The notes beneath the pieces are model-generated. The model worked only from the letters and a program-made list of their open reading frames with translations, made no database searches and was not told the origin of the DNA. From assembly GCA_002238415.1 (NCBI GenBank), contig MPMI01000001.1, positions 62,001 to 126,000 on the forward strand: a DNA stretch of 64,000 nt. Direction: 5' to 3'. Source of the DNA: Desulfurellaceae bacterium bin18 (GTDB lineage Bacteria > Desulfobacterota > Binatia > Bin18). Made by a program: the position numbers and the translations under genes. Position 1 is the stretch's first letter. Each line of letters starts with the position of its first letter. Positions 52,463 through 60,505 of the stretch are shown here, in pieces.

Positions 52463-52561
52463 GGGTCGGGTGAGTCGTTGAGTCGATTGAGTCTGTTGGG
52501 TCATGCAGTCCCCCTATCCCCTCCTTGGAGGGGTGGCTCGCAGGGCCGGGGTGGGTCATGG
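52463..52561. repeat. Palindromic-core repeat, right (inverted) copy
   Basis: Reverse-complement partner of 51368-51460, roughly 85 percent matching by eye, including the CCCCTCCTTGGAGGGG core and the TGAGTCGTTGAGTCGATTG stretch. It begins 11 nt after the dehydrogenase stop. Confidence 0.8.
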
Positions 52562-52575
52562 GATAGGGCGCGACA

Positions 52576-53271
52576 ATGTCATGGTTGTGTCACATAATTG
52601 CCGTTCGCTTGATTATTGTTTTTCTTTCGAGCTTTGGACTCATAGTCTCTGCCAATCTGCCCTCTGCGCTCGCAGCCGATCTCGAACACCAAGTCCACAG
52701 GCTGGTCAATGACCATCGGGTTTCACGGGGGCTCAAACCTCTAACCTTCAATCTGGAAATTTCTGCCATTGCCCGCCGCCATAGTCAGGATATGGCAACC
52801 GGGCGGGTTGGGTTTAGCCATGGAGGATTTGAAAGTCGCAGGGAAAAGATAGCCGGATTCATTGCTCAACCTGGGGTTGGTGAGAATGTTGCCATGGTTC
52901 CAGCAGGATCATCCCATGTCGGAGCTGTCGCCGTCTCTAATTGGTTGGAAAGTCCCGGCCACCGGCGCAATATTGAAGGCGCGTATGAGCTGACGGGAGT
53001 TGGCATTGCTCAGGGGCCGACCGGATCGTACTTTTTTACACAACTCTTTGTGAGGACTCCGTCTCATCGTCCAGAAACCTCTGGAAGCGATACGCCATAT
53101 ACGCGTTCTATGCCCGCATCGCGAGCCACAAAGAACGAGCCGCGAGTCGTCGAAACCCGGCAATCGTCAGGTTATAAGAGCCCGCCAAGAAAACCGCGCC
53201 GTGAAAAAGACCCCCGTAAGCGTCCAGGACGAAAAAGAACGACCGATGGGTGGGTCCAGACGCTGGAGTAA
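52576..53271 (+). CDS. Secreted CAP-domain (SCP/PR1) protein
   Basis: 231-aa protein with a signal peptide (LIIVFLSSFGLIVSANLPSALA, cleavage near 33). The CAP domain, about 35-155, shows LVNDHRVSRGLKPLTFN, ARRHSQDMATGRVGFSHGGF, GVGENVAMVP and WLESPGHRRNIEGAYELTGVG, with the His and Glu residues of the family's cavity. The C-terminal 65 residues are basic and Pro-rich (KSPPRKPRREKDPRKRPGRKR), suitable for binding the cell surface or polyanions. Bacterial CAP proteins are extracellular, and their activity is mostly unknown. No strong ribosome site is seen before the ATG. Confidence 0.88.
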   Translation: MSWLCHIIAVRLIIVFLSSFGLIVSANLPSALAADLEHQVHRLVNDHRVSRGLKPLTFNLEISAIARRHSQDMATGRVGFSHGGFESRREKIAGFIAQPGVGENVAMVPAGSSHVGAVAVSNWLESPGHRRNIEGAYELTGVGIAQGPTGSYFFTQLFVRTPSHRPETSGSDTPYTRSMPASRATKNEPRVVETRQSSGYKSPPRKPRREKDPRKRPGRKRTTDGWVQTLE

Positions 53272-53323
53272 ACCTTGTCAGCGAATCGGACGTTTGCCCG
53301 GTCCGCTTACTCTTACGTGACTC

Positions 53324-54463
53324 TTAATAGCCCCGTAGCCGCGCCCAGCGGTCTCGATGCCAGGCGGCATCGCCAAAGGTCATCTCCGCGGCGCGGGCGC
53401 GTTTCATATACAGGCCGGCATCGTGCTCGTCGGTCATGCCGATACCGCCGTGCATTTGAACCCCTTCGTTGGTTGCCAGGATAAAAGCATCGGAGCAACG
53501 GGCTTTGGCCAGGGACACCAGCAGGGCCAGGTCACTCTCACCGGCATCCGCGGCGTTTGCCACGGCCATCACGACCGAGCGACACAGTTCAATCTCCATG
53601 AAAACCTTTGCCGCTCGATGCTTGAGAGCCTGAAATGAGCCGATGACCACCCCGAATTGTTCGCGTGTCTTGAGGTAGTCGAGCGTATCATCGAAAATCT
53701 GACTCATCCCGCCCAGCATCTCGGCGCACAGGCCGACCGTAGCGAGATCAACAATATGTGAAAGCGTCTGAAAGCCTTGACCGACTGCCCCGACAACGGA
53801 CTCGGCACCAACTTTCACCCCATCGAGATTGACCAGCGCCGCGGCACGATTATCAACCCGAGTCTGGGGGATGATCGCCACACCGGGCGTATCCGGCGCA
53901 AGCAGAAAAAGGGTGATGCCGTCCGGGTCGTTATCCTCGCCGGCGGTGCGGGCCGAGACAATCAGCGCGTCCGCGTTCTGTCCATCCAGAACCTGGATTT
54001 TTTCGCCCGACAGCCTCCAGGCGTCTCCTTCGGCTGCGGCCTGCGTGGAAACCCGATTCAGGTCATAGCGGCTGCGCGCCTCCTGATAGGCAAGCGCAAG
54101 AATTTTTTCGCCTGTTGCGATACCTGAGAGCCAGGCCTGTTTTTGCTCGGGGCTGCCAGCGTCCGCAAGCAATTGACCGCCGAGTAAGACGGTGGAAAGA
54201 AAAGGCTCTGGAGCAAGGTTGTGTCCCACGGCTTCCAGCACAACCGCGAGGTCGGCCAGCCCCATGCCTGCGCCGCCATATTCCTCGGGGATCAGAATGC
54301 CGGCCCAGCCGAGTTGGGCCATCTCCTGCCACATGTCGGGCGAGAAACCCATATCCTGCCCGTCACGCAGCGCGCGTAGCCGGCTGACCGGGGAGTTGGT
54401 TCGCACGAAATCACGCGCAGTCTGCGCTAAAAGTTCCTGATCTTCGGTCAGCACAAGTGCCAC
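53324..54463 (-). CDS. Acyl-CoA dehydrogenase, small-subunit-like
   Basis: 379-aa acyl-CoA-dehydrogenase-fold protein. It keeps the overall helical and beta domains (AQLGWAGILIPEEYGGAGMGL, SLAKARCSDAFILATNEGVQMHGGIGMTDEHDAGLYMKRAR) but lacks the catalytic IYEGT-type motif at the C-terminus, and its middle loop is diverged (ALAYQEARSRYDLN instead of TEP-GAGSD). This is the pattern of the second chain of heteromeric steroid- or xenobiotic-type dehydrogenases. It follows the 396-aa dehydrogenase gene by 11 bp, strongly suggesting one complex. Confidence 0.88.
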   Translation of the reverse strand: MALVLTEDQELLAQTARDFVRTNSPVSRLRALRDGQDMGFSPDMWQEMAQLGWAGILIPEEYGGAGMGLADLAVVLEAVGHNLAPEPFLSTVLLGGQLLADAGSPEQKQAWLSGIATGEKILALAYQEARSRYDLNRVSTQAAAEGDAWRLSGEKIQVLDGQNADALIVSARTAGEDNDPDGITLFLLAPDTPGVAIIPQTRVDNRAAALVNLDGVKVGAESVVGAVGQGFQTLSHIVDLATVGLCAEMLGGMSQIFDDTLDYLKTREQFGVVIGSFQALKHRAAKVFMEIELCRSVVMAVANAADAGESDLALLVSLAKARCSDAFILATNEGVQMHGGIGMTDEHDAGLYMKRARAAEMTFGDAAWHRDRWARLRGY

Positions 54464-54474
54464 AATTGAGCTCC

Positions 54475-55665
54475 TTAATCGGGTAATCCCAGCACACGCT
54501 TGGCGATGATATTGAGTTGAATCTCGCTCGTTCCACCCTCAATCGTATTGCCTCGGGAACGCAGCCAGTCGCGGGTGAGGGTGAGCTCGACGTCTTCGAA
54601 ACCAGGTCCTTCCCAGCCCAGGGCGTGCGGGCCGGCAATCGACACTAACAGTTCAAGACGACGCTGGTTCAGCTCAGTACCGTAGATTTTAAACATCGAG
54701 CTTTCCGGCCCTGGGGGCCGACCGGCTTTGGCCGCATCGCGGGCACGTTCCGTAGTGAGGCGAAAGGCGCGACTGTCCATTTCGTACTGCGCCATACGAT
54801 CCCTGATTGCAGAGTCCGCCACACGGTCGCCGTCCAGTCCGAGATGCTCCTTGGCCCAGTCCCGCATGGTTCGGCCTTTGCCCGCGGTCGTGCCGAATGC
54901 AGAGGCAATCATATTGCGCTCATGATTCAGCAGGGACTTGGCCACCGTCCAGCCTTTGTTCACCTCGAAGATGACATTCTTGGCCGGGGTGTGCACATCG
55001 GTCAAAAACGTCTCGCAGAAAGGCGAGGCCCCGCTAATGAGTTTAATGGGCCGGGTTTCCACGCCTGGGGACTCCATGTCTACCAATAGGAAGGTGATGC
55101 CTTCCTGTTTTTTAGCCTCCGGGTCGGTCCGGACGAGCATGAACATCCAGTCCGCCAGATTGGCAAACGACGTCCATACCTTCTGGCCGTTAATCACGTA
55201 GTGATCGCCCTCAAGGATGGCCCGGGTTTTGAGGGAGGCCAAGTCGCTGCCCGACCCTGGTTCGGAGTAGCCCTGACACCAGCGAATCTCGCCCTTGATG
55301 ATCCCCGGAAGATGTTCGTGTTTTTGTTCTTCGGTGCCGTATTGCAGGAGGGTCGGACCAATCATGGTCAGGCCAAAGCCGATCAACGGTGCCGGCAAGC
55401 GCAGAGTGTTCATCTCTTGCTGCAACACCTTGGTTTCGTCCTTCGAGAGCCCGCCGCCGCCGTACTGGGTTGGCCACTCGGGTGCGGTCCAGCCGCGCTC
55501 GGCCATGACATCCAGCCAGACTTTCATATCAGGATTCGGGTATCTGGCCTTGCGGCCGCCCCAATTCCCGTCAAGCAGCGTGTTCCCGACACCGCGAATC
55601 GAAGCCGGAGCGTTGGCGTCCAGCCACTGATGTGTCTCAGCGCGAAACGTTTCGAGATCGGCCAT
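54475..55665 (-). CDS. Acyl-CoA dehydrogenase, catalytic-subunit-like
   Basis: 396-aa acyl-CoA dehydrogenase. The N-terminal FRAETHQWLDANAP, then RGWTAPEWPTQYGGGGLSKD, WCQGYSEPGSGSDLASLKT, YVINGQKVWTSFANLADW and the end NTIEGGTSEIQLNIIAKRVLG place it in the FadE-type branch that works as a heteromer. A Glu is present just before the GGTSE motif. It is upstream of, and 11 bp from, a diverged partner (53324-54463), like ChsE/FadE pairs that dehydrogenate branched or ring acyl-CoA. GAGGAGTTGAC precedes the ATG. Substrate unknown. Confidence 0.92.
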   Translation of the reverse strand: MADLETFRAETHQWLDANAPASIRGVGNTLLDGNWGGRKARYPNPDMKVWLDVMAERGWTAPEWPTQYGGGGLSKDETKVLQQEMNTLRLPAPLIGFGLTMIGPTLLQYGTEEQKHEHLPGIIKGEIRWCQGYSEPGSGSDLASLKTRAILEGDHYVINGQKVWTSFANLADWMFMLVRTDPEAKKQEGITFLLVDMESPGVETRPIKLISGASPFCETFLTDVHTPAKNVIFEVNKGWTVAKSLLNHERNMIASAFGTTAGKGRTMRDWAKEHLGLDGDRVADSAIRDRMAQYEMDSRAFRLTTERARDAAKAGRPPGPESSMFKIYGTELNQRRLELLVSIAGPHALGWEGPGFEDVELTLTRDWLRSRGNTIEGGTSEIQLNIIAKRVLGLPD

Positions 55666-55756
55666 GTCAACTCCTCCTCAATAGAAAGGGCGACCCAACG
55701 GTCGCCCTTATTCGAGCAAGATTCAGCGCTTTGGACAAGCGCGGGGTGATTGGTGC

Positions 55757-56881
55757 TTACGCTGCGGCCGCAGCGGGCGCCGGCATGTTCAGCGGTTCCG
55801 GGTCCTGGAGCGGAGTCGTATCCCACTTCTTGAGTTCCGGCAGGACATGTTTGGCAAAGCACTTCATGCTGCCCTCGGCTTCGTCGTAGGGCATCCCAGC
55901 GTAGCTGAAGTTGCACATAATGGCTTTCATGTCGATCGTATCGCGGATGAATTCGAGTTTCCGCAGCACCTGATCGGGCGTCCCCCACGGCATGAGTTTG
56001 ACAAAGTCCCTGGCGGCTCCGTCCATGCCATGCTGCTCAATATATTTTCCGACGTTGCTGTAGAACTCATAGCCCTTGTTCTGACCAAAGTGTTTGGCCG
56101 TCATCTGATAGTGATTCATGGCCGTGTGATAATAGGCCCCGATCCACTTGGTGGCATGCTCTTCGGCCCGCTTGGCATCTTCATCCACATAGAAGAACCC
56201 GCCACAGAACGGCTGGGGCGGCTTGGTGCCGGGCTTCTCTTCCTGCCAGACTTTATGGTAGACCTCGAAATCTCCTCTGACGACATCCCACGGTTTTTGC
56301 GGAATGACCAGCAGACCGACGCCGAGTCTGGCCATGATCGGCATGGACTCCGGTGAGACCGCCGCCGCATAGGTGCGGCCCTTAAACGAGTAGGCCGGGT
56401 AGGGGCGGATATCGCGGCGGGGCTGCTGGATCGTCGGGCCGCCCTCCATATAGCCTTTCTCCAGTCCATTGATGATGAGTTCAGCGTATTCGACAAAGCG
56501 TTCGCGACCTTCGTTCTGGTCGATCCGAAAGCCGTCATACTCGACCCGGGCCAGACCCCGACCAAAGCCCAGGATCATCCGCCCGCCCGACACGTGGTCA
56601 AGCAGAGAGATTTGCTCGGCAACCCGAACCGGGTCATGCCAGGGAAGCACGATGACCATGGTACCCAGCTTAGCCGTCTTGGTTCTGCCCGCCATATAGG
56701 ACAGGAACTGAACCGCGTCAGGACACATGGTGTAATCCGTAAAGTGGTGTTCGATAGACCAAATTGAGTCAAACCCAAGGGGTTCGGCCATCTCCGCGAT
56801 CCGAAGCTCCTCACGGTAGACTTCGGCGTCAGAACGAGCGTTACCTGGGTTCTGAAATACCGGGGCGTAACCAACGTGCAT
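55757..56881 (-). CDS. LLM class flavin-dependent oxidoreductase, luciferase-like
   Basis: 374-aa luciferase-like monooxygenase starting MHVGYAPVFQNPGN. EMAEPLGFDSIWSIEHHFTDY is the classic luciferase-alpha-like segment, followed by KLGTMVIVLPWHDPVRVAEQ, LDHVSGGRMILGFGRGLA and late MPWGTPDQVLRKLEFIRDTI. An Ala/Pro tail ends the protein. An AAAGGAGGCC site precedes the ATG at 56881, and the Met at 56935 is not favoured. It lies 91 bp upstream of the acyl-CoA dehydrogenase pair on the same strand, so it may supply that pathway. Confidence 0.88.
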   Translation of the reverse strand: MHVGYAPVFQNPGNARSDAEVYREELRIAEMAEPLGFDSIWSIEHHFTDYTMCPDAVQFLSYMAGRTKTAKLGTMVIVLPWHDPVRVAEQISLLDHVSGGRMILGFGRGLARVEYDGFRIDQNEGRERFVEYAELIINGLEKGYMEGGPTIQQPRRDIRPYPAYSFKGRTYAAAVSPESMPIMARLGVGLLVIPQKPWDVVRGDFEVYHKVWQEEKPGTKPPQPFCGGFFYVDEDAKRAEEHATKWIGAYYHTAMNHYQMTAKHFGQNKGYEFYSNVGKYIEQHGMDGAARDFVKLMPWGTPDQVLRKLEFIRDTIDMKAIMCNFSYAGMPYDEAEGSMKCFAKHVLPELKKWDTTPLQDPEPLNMPAPAAAAA

Positions 56882-56998
56882 AAGGCCTCCTTTATGATCT
56901 TTGCTCTGAAACTGTGAAGTCCATATTATATACAAGCCGGTTCAGTGCGCATAGTCCCTTGTGGTGGGGGAGTTGCCCCTATCTTGCGTCATTGTGTT

Positions 56999-57035
56999 CC
57001 CTCTCCCCTGGAGGGAGAGGGCTAGGGTGAGGGGG
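56999..57035. repeat. Dispersed hairpin repeat, copy B
   Basis: Identical over 37 nt to 12531-12567, in the same orientation, and likewise preceded by a GTTGCCCCT segment about 25 nt upstream. The 9-bp CCCTCTCCC/GGGAGAGGG stem could end transcription or mark a mobile repeat. It falls in the 700-bp gap between the LLM gene and the peroxiredoxin gene. Confidence 0.85.
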
Positions 57036-57348
57036 GAAAGCCACATTTGAGCAACACGCCCGAGGGCAACCTGACTCCAGTCAAAGCAGAAGCTAAACCG
57101 CGCTACCGAAGCGGACACGTCTGTCTCCACTGCGGTTGAGTATTTGTCTCTCTCAGAAAAAAATCAATCATCTTCAACGCCTGACTAGGCGGACAGGAAA
57201 CCCGAATTCGATGTCCTTCAGATAGCGGGACAGGTGAGTCTTCGCTTCATGGATATTCAGCCTAATCATGAAGCTGGTATTAGACTAAAAATTAAACTTG
57301 CTCAAACGACGCAGTGTCCATACGGGTAATGAGAGAAAATTGGGGCAA
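57036..57348. other. Intergenic region with antitoxin remnant
   Basis: Roughly 300 bp without an intact gene. The only supported content is the 31-codon Phd/YefM-like fragment at 57174-57269. The rest shows no clear reading frame, hairpin or promoter. Confidence 0.5.
57174..57269 (-). pseudogene. Truncated Phd/YefM-type antitoxin
   Basis: A 31-codon frame, MIRLNIHEAKTHLSRYLKDI followed by EFGFPVRLVRR and a stop, matches the N-terminal DNA-binding half of Phd/YefM antitoxins (typically MxxxNIHEAKTHLSRLL). Ordinary antitoxins run to 75-85 residues. No toxin follows. This is probably the stump of a lost toxin-antitoxin module. Confidence 0.6.
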
Positions 57349-57600
57349 ACCCACCCCGGCCTACGGCCACCCTTCCACGGACGTGTGATGCAAATTACAT
57401 TACCCGACGGCCCCCCGCTCCCCTGCGCCGTGCCTGTCTGCGCCAGGGGGCCAGGAGTGCGGGCTTCCAGCCCGCAAGCGGCCAAGATGGCCGCTCTCCC
57501 AGGAAGCGAGAGAGCGAGCGGCCCGAGGCGGGGGCCGCCGGCCAGTTCCGGGAGGCTCACGCCACAATATGCATCACACGTCCACGGAGGGGATAGGAGA
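57349..57600. repeat. Palindromic-core repeat interrupted by an insertion
   Basis: The left part (57349-57380, ACCCACCCCGGCC then CCACCCTTCCACGG) and right part (57582-57600, CCACGGAGGGGATAGGAG) together resemble the repeat at 51368. The core is split by a 201-bp element (see 57381-57581). Confidence 0.65.
57381..57581. mobile_element. MITE-like element with terminal inverted repeats
   Basis: 201 bp bounded by perfect 12-bp inverted repeats, ACGTGTGATGCA at 57381-57392 and TGCATCACACGT at 57570-57581. CCACGG stands directly outside both ends (57375-57380 and 57582-57587), as a 6-bp target duplication would. The interior is very GC-rich with hairpins (GCGGGCTTCCAGCCCGC and GCGGCCAAGATGGCCGC) and no convincing gene, so it would need a transposase supplied elsewhere. 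Confidence 0.6.
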
Positions 57601-57607
57601 AGGAATC

Positions 57608-58075
57608 CTATCCGGCCTGCAACGCTTCGAGCACTTTGGCCGGATGGTCGGCGGCTTTGGCGACTCGCTTCCAGTGCTTTTTGACCTTGCCGTTGGGACC
57701 TATCCAGACGGTCGAGCGAATGGTACCGACGGTCTTTTTGCCGTACATCATCATCTCGCCCCAGGCGTCGTATTTTTCCATGACCTTTTTGTCCGGGTCG
57801 CATAACAGCGTGAACGGTAGTTGGTATTGCGCGGCGAACTTCTGGTGTGAGGCGGCGCTGTCCGGTGAAACGCCGAGGACAACCGCGTCCTGCTGTTGGA
57901 TGTCCTGCCACATATCCCGAAAGCCACAGGCCTCTTTGGTACAACCGGGCGTATTATCCCTGGGATAGAAATAGACAATCACGTTGCGGCCGCGCAGGCC
58001 TTTGAGGGCGACCTTGTTCCCGATCGCATCTTGTAAGGTAAACGCGGGCGCTGCTTTTCCTTCTTCAATCGGCAT
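57608..58075 (-). CDS. bcp: Thioredoxin-dependent peroxiredoxin (Bcp/PrxQ)
   Basis: 155-aa atypical peroxiredoxin that reduces peroxides with thioredoxin. The thioredoxin fold carries [19 protein letters not shown] with peroxidatic Cys45 and resolving Cys50, the PrxQ arrangement. The C-terminal [19 protein letters not shown] is typical. GGAGGAGCAT precedes the ATG at 58075, and an in-frame Met 11 codons earlier is not favoured. It is divergent from the acyl-CoA dehydrogenase at 58209. Peroxide clearance suits the many flavoenzymes nearby. Confidence 0.94.
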   Translation of the reverse strand: MPIEEGKAAPAFTLQDAIGNKVALKGLRGRNVIVYFYPRDNTPGCTKEACGFRDMWQDIQQQDAVVLGVSPDSAASHQKFAAQYQLPFTLLCDPDKKVMEKYDAWGEMMMYGKKTVGTIRSTVWIGPNGKVKKHWKRVAKAADHPAKVLEALQAG

Positions 58076-58208
58076 ATGCTCCTCCGTCACATCCGGCCCA
58101 TATATCACACATCTGTCCGGTTTGACTCACTCGGCGGTATTTCCTAAGGTATCCCGGCTCTTTCGTATAAAAGAAACATTGTGCTACTCGAAGGAAGGAG
58201 AGGCAGGC

Positions 58209-59417
58209 ATGGATTTTGAGTATTCCCCGAAAGTACAGGACCTGAGAAAAAAGGTCTCTCAATTTATGGAGGACCACGTCCATCCGAACGAACAGACGTT
58301 TGAGGACCAACTGAACTCCGGTCCGGACCGCTGGCAGATTCCGCCCGTTCTCGAAGAGATCAAAGAAAAGGCCAAGGCTGCCGGGCTGTGGAACCTATTT
58401 CTGCCGGAGAGCGAGTACGGCTATGGCCTGACCAACCTCGAATACGCCCCCCTGTCGGAAATCATGGGACGGGTGCACTGGGGCTCGGAAGTCTTTAATT
58501 GCTCGGCGCCGGATACCGGCAATATGGAAGTGATCTCTCGCTATGGTACACCCGAGCAGCAAAAGGAGTGGCTGGAGCCGCTGCTTGAAGGCAAAATTCG
58601 TTCCTGCTTTGCCATGACGGAACCGGCCGTGGCCTCGTCCGATGCCACCAATATCGAATCCCGCATCGTGCGCGACGGAGATGAATACGTCATCAACGGC
58701 CGCAAGTGGTGGTCCTCGGGCATGGGCGACCCGCGCTGCAAGATTCTCATCTTCATGGGCAAGACCGACCCCGATAATCCGAACCGCTACCTCCAGCAGT
58801 CTCAAATCCTGATCCCGCGCGACACGCCGGGGGTGAAGATTCTGCGCATGCTGTCCGTGTTTGGCTACGACGACGCCCCCCACGGTCATGCCGAGGTCGA
58901 GTTCAAGGACGTGCGGGTACCGGCCTCGAATATGATTCTGGGTGAAGGCCGGGGGTTCGAGATTGCCCAAGGCCGGCTCGGTCCTGGGCGTATTCACCAC
59001 TGTATGCGTCTAATTGGACAGGCCGAACGTGCGCTGGAGAAGATGTGCACCCGCGCCAAGTCGCGGACCGCGTTCGGTAAACTGGTCTCCGAACGGACGG
59101 TGACGCTGGAACGGATTGCCGAGGCCCGAATTCGGATTGAACAGGCACGACTGCTAACGCTCAAGGCGGCGCATATGATGGACACCGTCGGCAACAAAGC
59201 CGCCCGCGCCGAAATTGCCATGATTAAAGTGGCGGCGCCGAATATGGCGCTGCAAGTGATTGACTGGGCCATGCAGGCCCACGGCGGGGGTGGGGTGGCC
59301 GAAGACTTCGGTCTGGCGCGCGCCTATGCCTCGGCGCGGACGCTGCGCTTCGCCGACGGACCGGACGAAGTCCACCGGAATCAGATTGGCCGTTTGGAAC
59401 TGCGCAAATACGATTAA
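58209..59417 (+). CDS. Acyl-CoA dehydrogenase, ACAD10/11-like
   Basis: 402-aa acyl-CoA dehydrogenase starting [19 protein letters not shown], with GAAGGAGAGGC upstream. The open frame reaches 57984 but the extra 75 residues overlap the divergent peroxiredoxin gene and are not family sequence. Segments are [36 protein letters not shown], and [20 protein letters not shown]. The C-terminal motif reads [18 protein letters not shown], with Asp instead of the usual Glu, as in ACAD10/ACAD11 enzymes that handle hydroxylated or unusual acyl chains. The next LLM gene starts 9 bp downstream, so they share a transcript. Confidence 0.93.
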   Translation: MDFEYSPKVQDLRKKVSQFMEDHVHPNEQTFEDQLNSGPDRWQIPPVLEEIKEKAKAAGLWNLFLPESEYGYGLTNLEYAPLSEIMGRVHWGSEVFNCSAPDTGNMEVISRYGTPEQQKEWLEPLLEGKIRSCFAMTEPAVASSDATNIESRIVRDGDEYVINGRKWWSSGMGDPRCKILIFMGKTDPDNPNRYLQQSQILIPRDTPGVKILRMLSVFGYDDAPHGHAEVEFKDVRVPASNMILGEGRGFEIAQGRLGPGRIHHCMRLIGQAERALEKMCTRAKSRTAFGKLVSERTVTLERIAEARIRIEQARLLTLKAAHMMDTVGNKAARAEIAMIKVAAPNMALQVIDWAMQAHGGGGVAEDFGLARAYASARTLRFADGPDEVHRNQIGRLELRKYD

Positions 59418-59426
59418 GCGGCACCC

Positions 59427-60482
59427 ATGAAGTTTGGTCTGCACTATCAGCTCCCGTGTACGGGCTCCCAGTCGCCTGTGCAGCGCTACCGGGATACGCT
59501 CGATCAGGCGATTCACGCCGAGACGCTGGGGTTTGAATCGGTCTGGCCGGTCGAGCAGCACTTTAACCCCGAGCTGTCGATTTTGCCGTCGCCGTTGCTG
59601 CTCCTGTCGGCCCTGGCCGAGCGGACCCAGATTCTTCGCCTTGGGATCGCCATTATTCTGCTGCCCCTGTCGCATCCCATTCGTATTGCAGAAGAGATTG
59701 CGACCCTGGACGTGCTGAGTAACGGACGGGTGGAGTTCGGTATCGGGCGCGGGTCGCTGCCTAACCACTTCAGCGGGTTTGGGGTGGATCAGGCCGAAAG
59801 CCGGGAGCGGATGATGGAGGCGCTGGCCATGATTCGCCAGGCCTGGACCCAGGACCGGTTTTCATTTCAGGGACAATTTTTTCAGGTTGAAGATATCTCA
59901 GTGGTGCCGCGGCCCGTCCAGCAGCCCCATCCGCCCATTCGGGTTGCGGCCAATAGTACGGAAACCTTCGAGCTGATGGGCCGTCTGGGCTATCCCATTT
60001 TTGTGGCCTCGCAGGTCAATCCGTTCGCCAAGATGCGAGAGTATATTCCGCTCTATCGCGAGACCCGGACCGCGGCCGGGCACCCGGCTGATGAGGGGGA
60101 GGACGTAACCCTGCTCGGTCCGCTGTACGTCGGTCCGAGCCAGTCCCAGATCCGCCAGGAATTGGAACCCAGCGTCCGTCGTTTTCTGGAGTCGGTCGCC
60201 GCTATTGCCGCGGCCCAAGGTTCGGGCCTGGAGAAACAGCCGCGTCGCGTCCGGGAGGCATTCGAGCGGGTACGGAGTATGACCTATGAGAAGGTGAGCG
60301 AGGTGATGGCCATTTTTGAGACACCGGACGCCTGTGTCGAGCGCCTCAAACAGCTTGAGGAGGAATTCCACATGGGACGCTTCGTGGGCTGGTTCAATCC
60401 TGGCGGAATGGTTCCCCACGCTCAGGTCATGCGCAGCATGGAGTTGTTTGCCGCCAAGGTGATGCCGCATTTTGCGGAATAG
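59427..60482 (+). CDS. LLM class flavin-dependent oxidoreductase, luciferase-like
   Basis: 351-aa luciferase-like enzyme starting MKFGLHYQLPC. ETLGFESVWPVEQHFNPE, LRLGIAIILLPLSHPIRIAEE, LDVLSNGRVEFGIGRGSLPNHF and FETPDACVERLKQLEEE are family segments, closer to bacterial-luciferase-like monooxygenases than to F420-type relatives. It starts 9 bp after the acyl-CoA dehydrogenase stop and lies 23 bp before pyrE, so all three may be co-transcribed, although pyrE is unrelated in role. Substrate unknown. Confidence 0.88.
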   Translation: MKFGLHYQLPCTGSQSPVQRYRDTLDQAIHAETLGFESVWPVEQHFNPELSILPSPLLLLSALAERTQILRLGIAIILLPLSHPIRIAEEIATLDVLSNGRVEFGIGRGSLPNHFSGFGVDQAESRERMMEALAMIRQAWTQDRFSFQGQFFQVEDISVVPRPVQQPHPPIRVAANSTETFELMGRLGYPIFVASQVNPFAKMREYIPLYRETRTAAGHPADEGEDVTLLGPLYVGPSQSQIRQELEPSVRRFLESVAAIAAAQGSGLEKQPRRVREAFERVRSMTYEKVSEVMAIFETPDACVERLKQLEEEFHMGRFVGWFNPGGMVPHAQVMRSMELFAAKVMPHFAE

Positions 60483-60505
60483 ATTGAACTGAGAGAGACG
60501 GACAA

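Noticed and set aside
56942..57130. 62-codon minus-strand frame over the repeat
   Set aside because: Its recognisable text ([14 protein letters not shown]) comes from the dispersed repeat itself, a known source of false genes.
57285..57944. Long minus-strand frame of 219 codons
   Set aside because: It crosses the MITE-like element and runs out of frame through the peroxiredoxin gene. The product is Arg/Pro-rich with no family pattern.
57608..58075. Possible Sec-containing peroxiredoxin
   Set aside because: The peroxidatic and resolving residues are ordinary Cys45 and Cys50.
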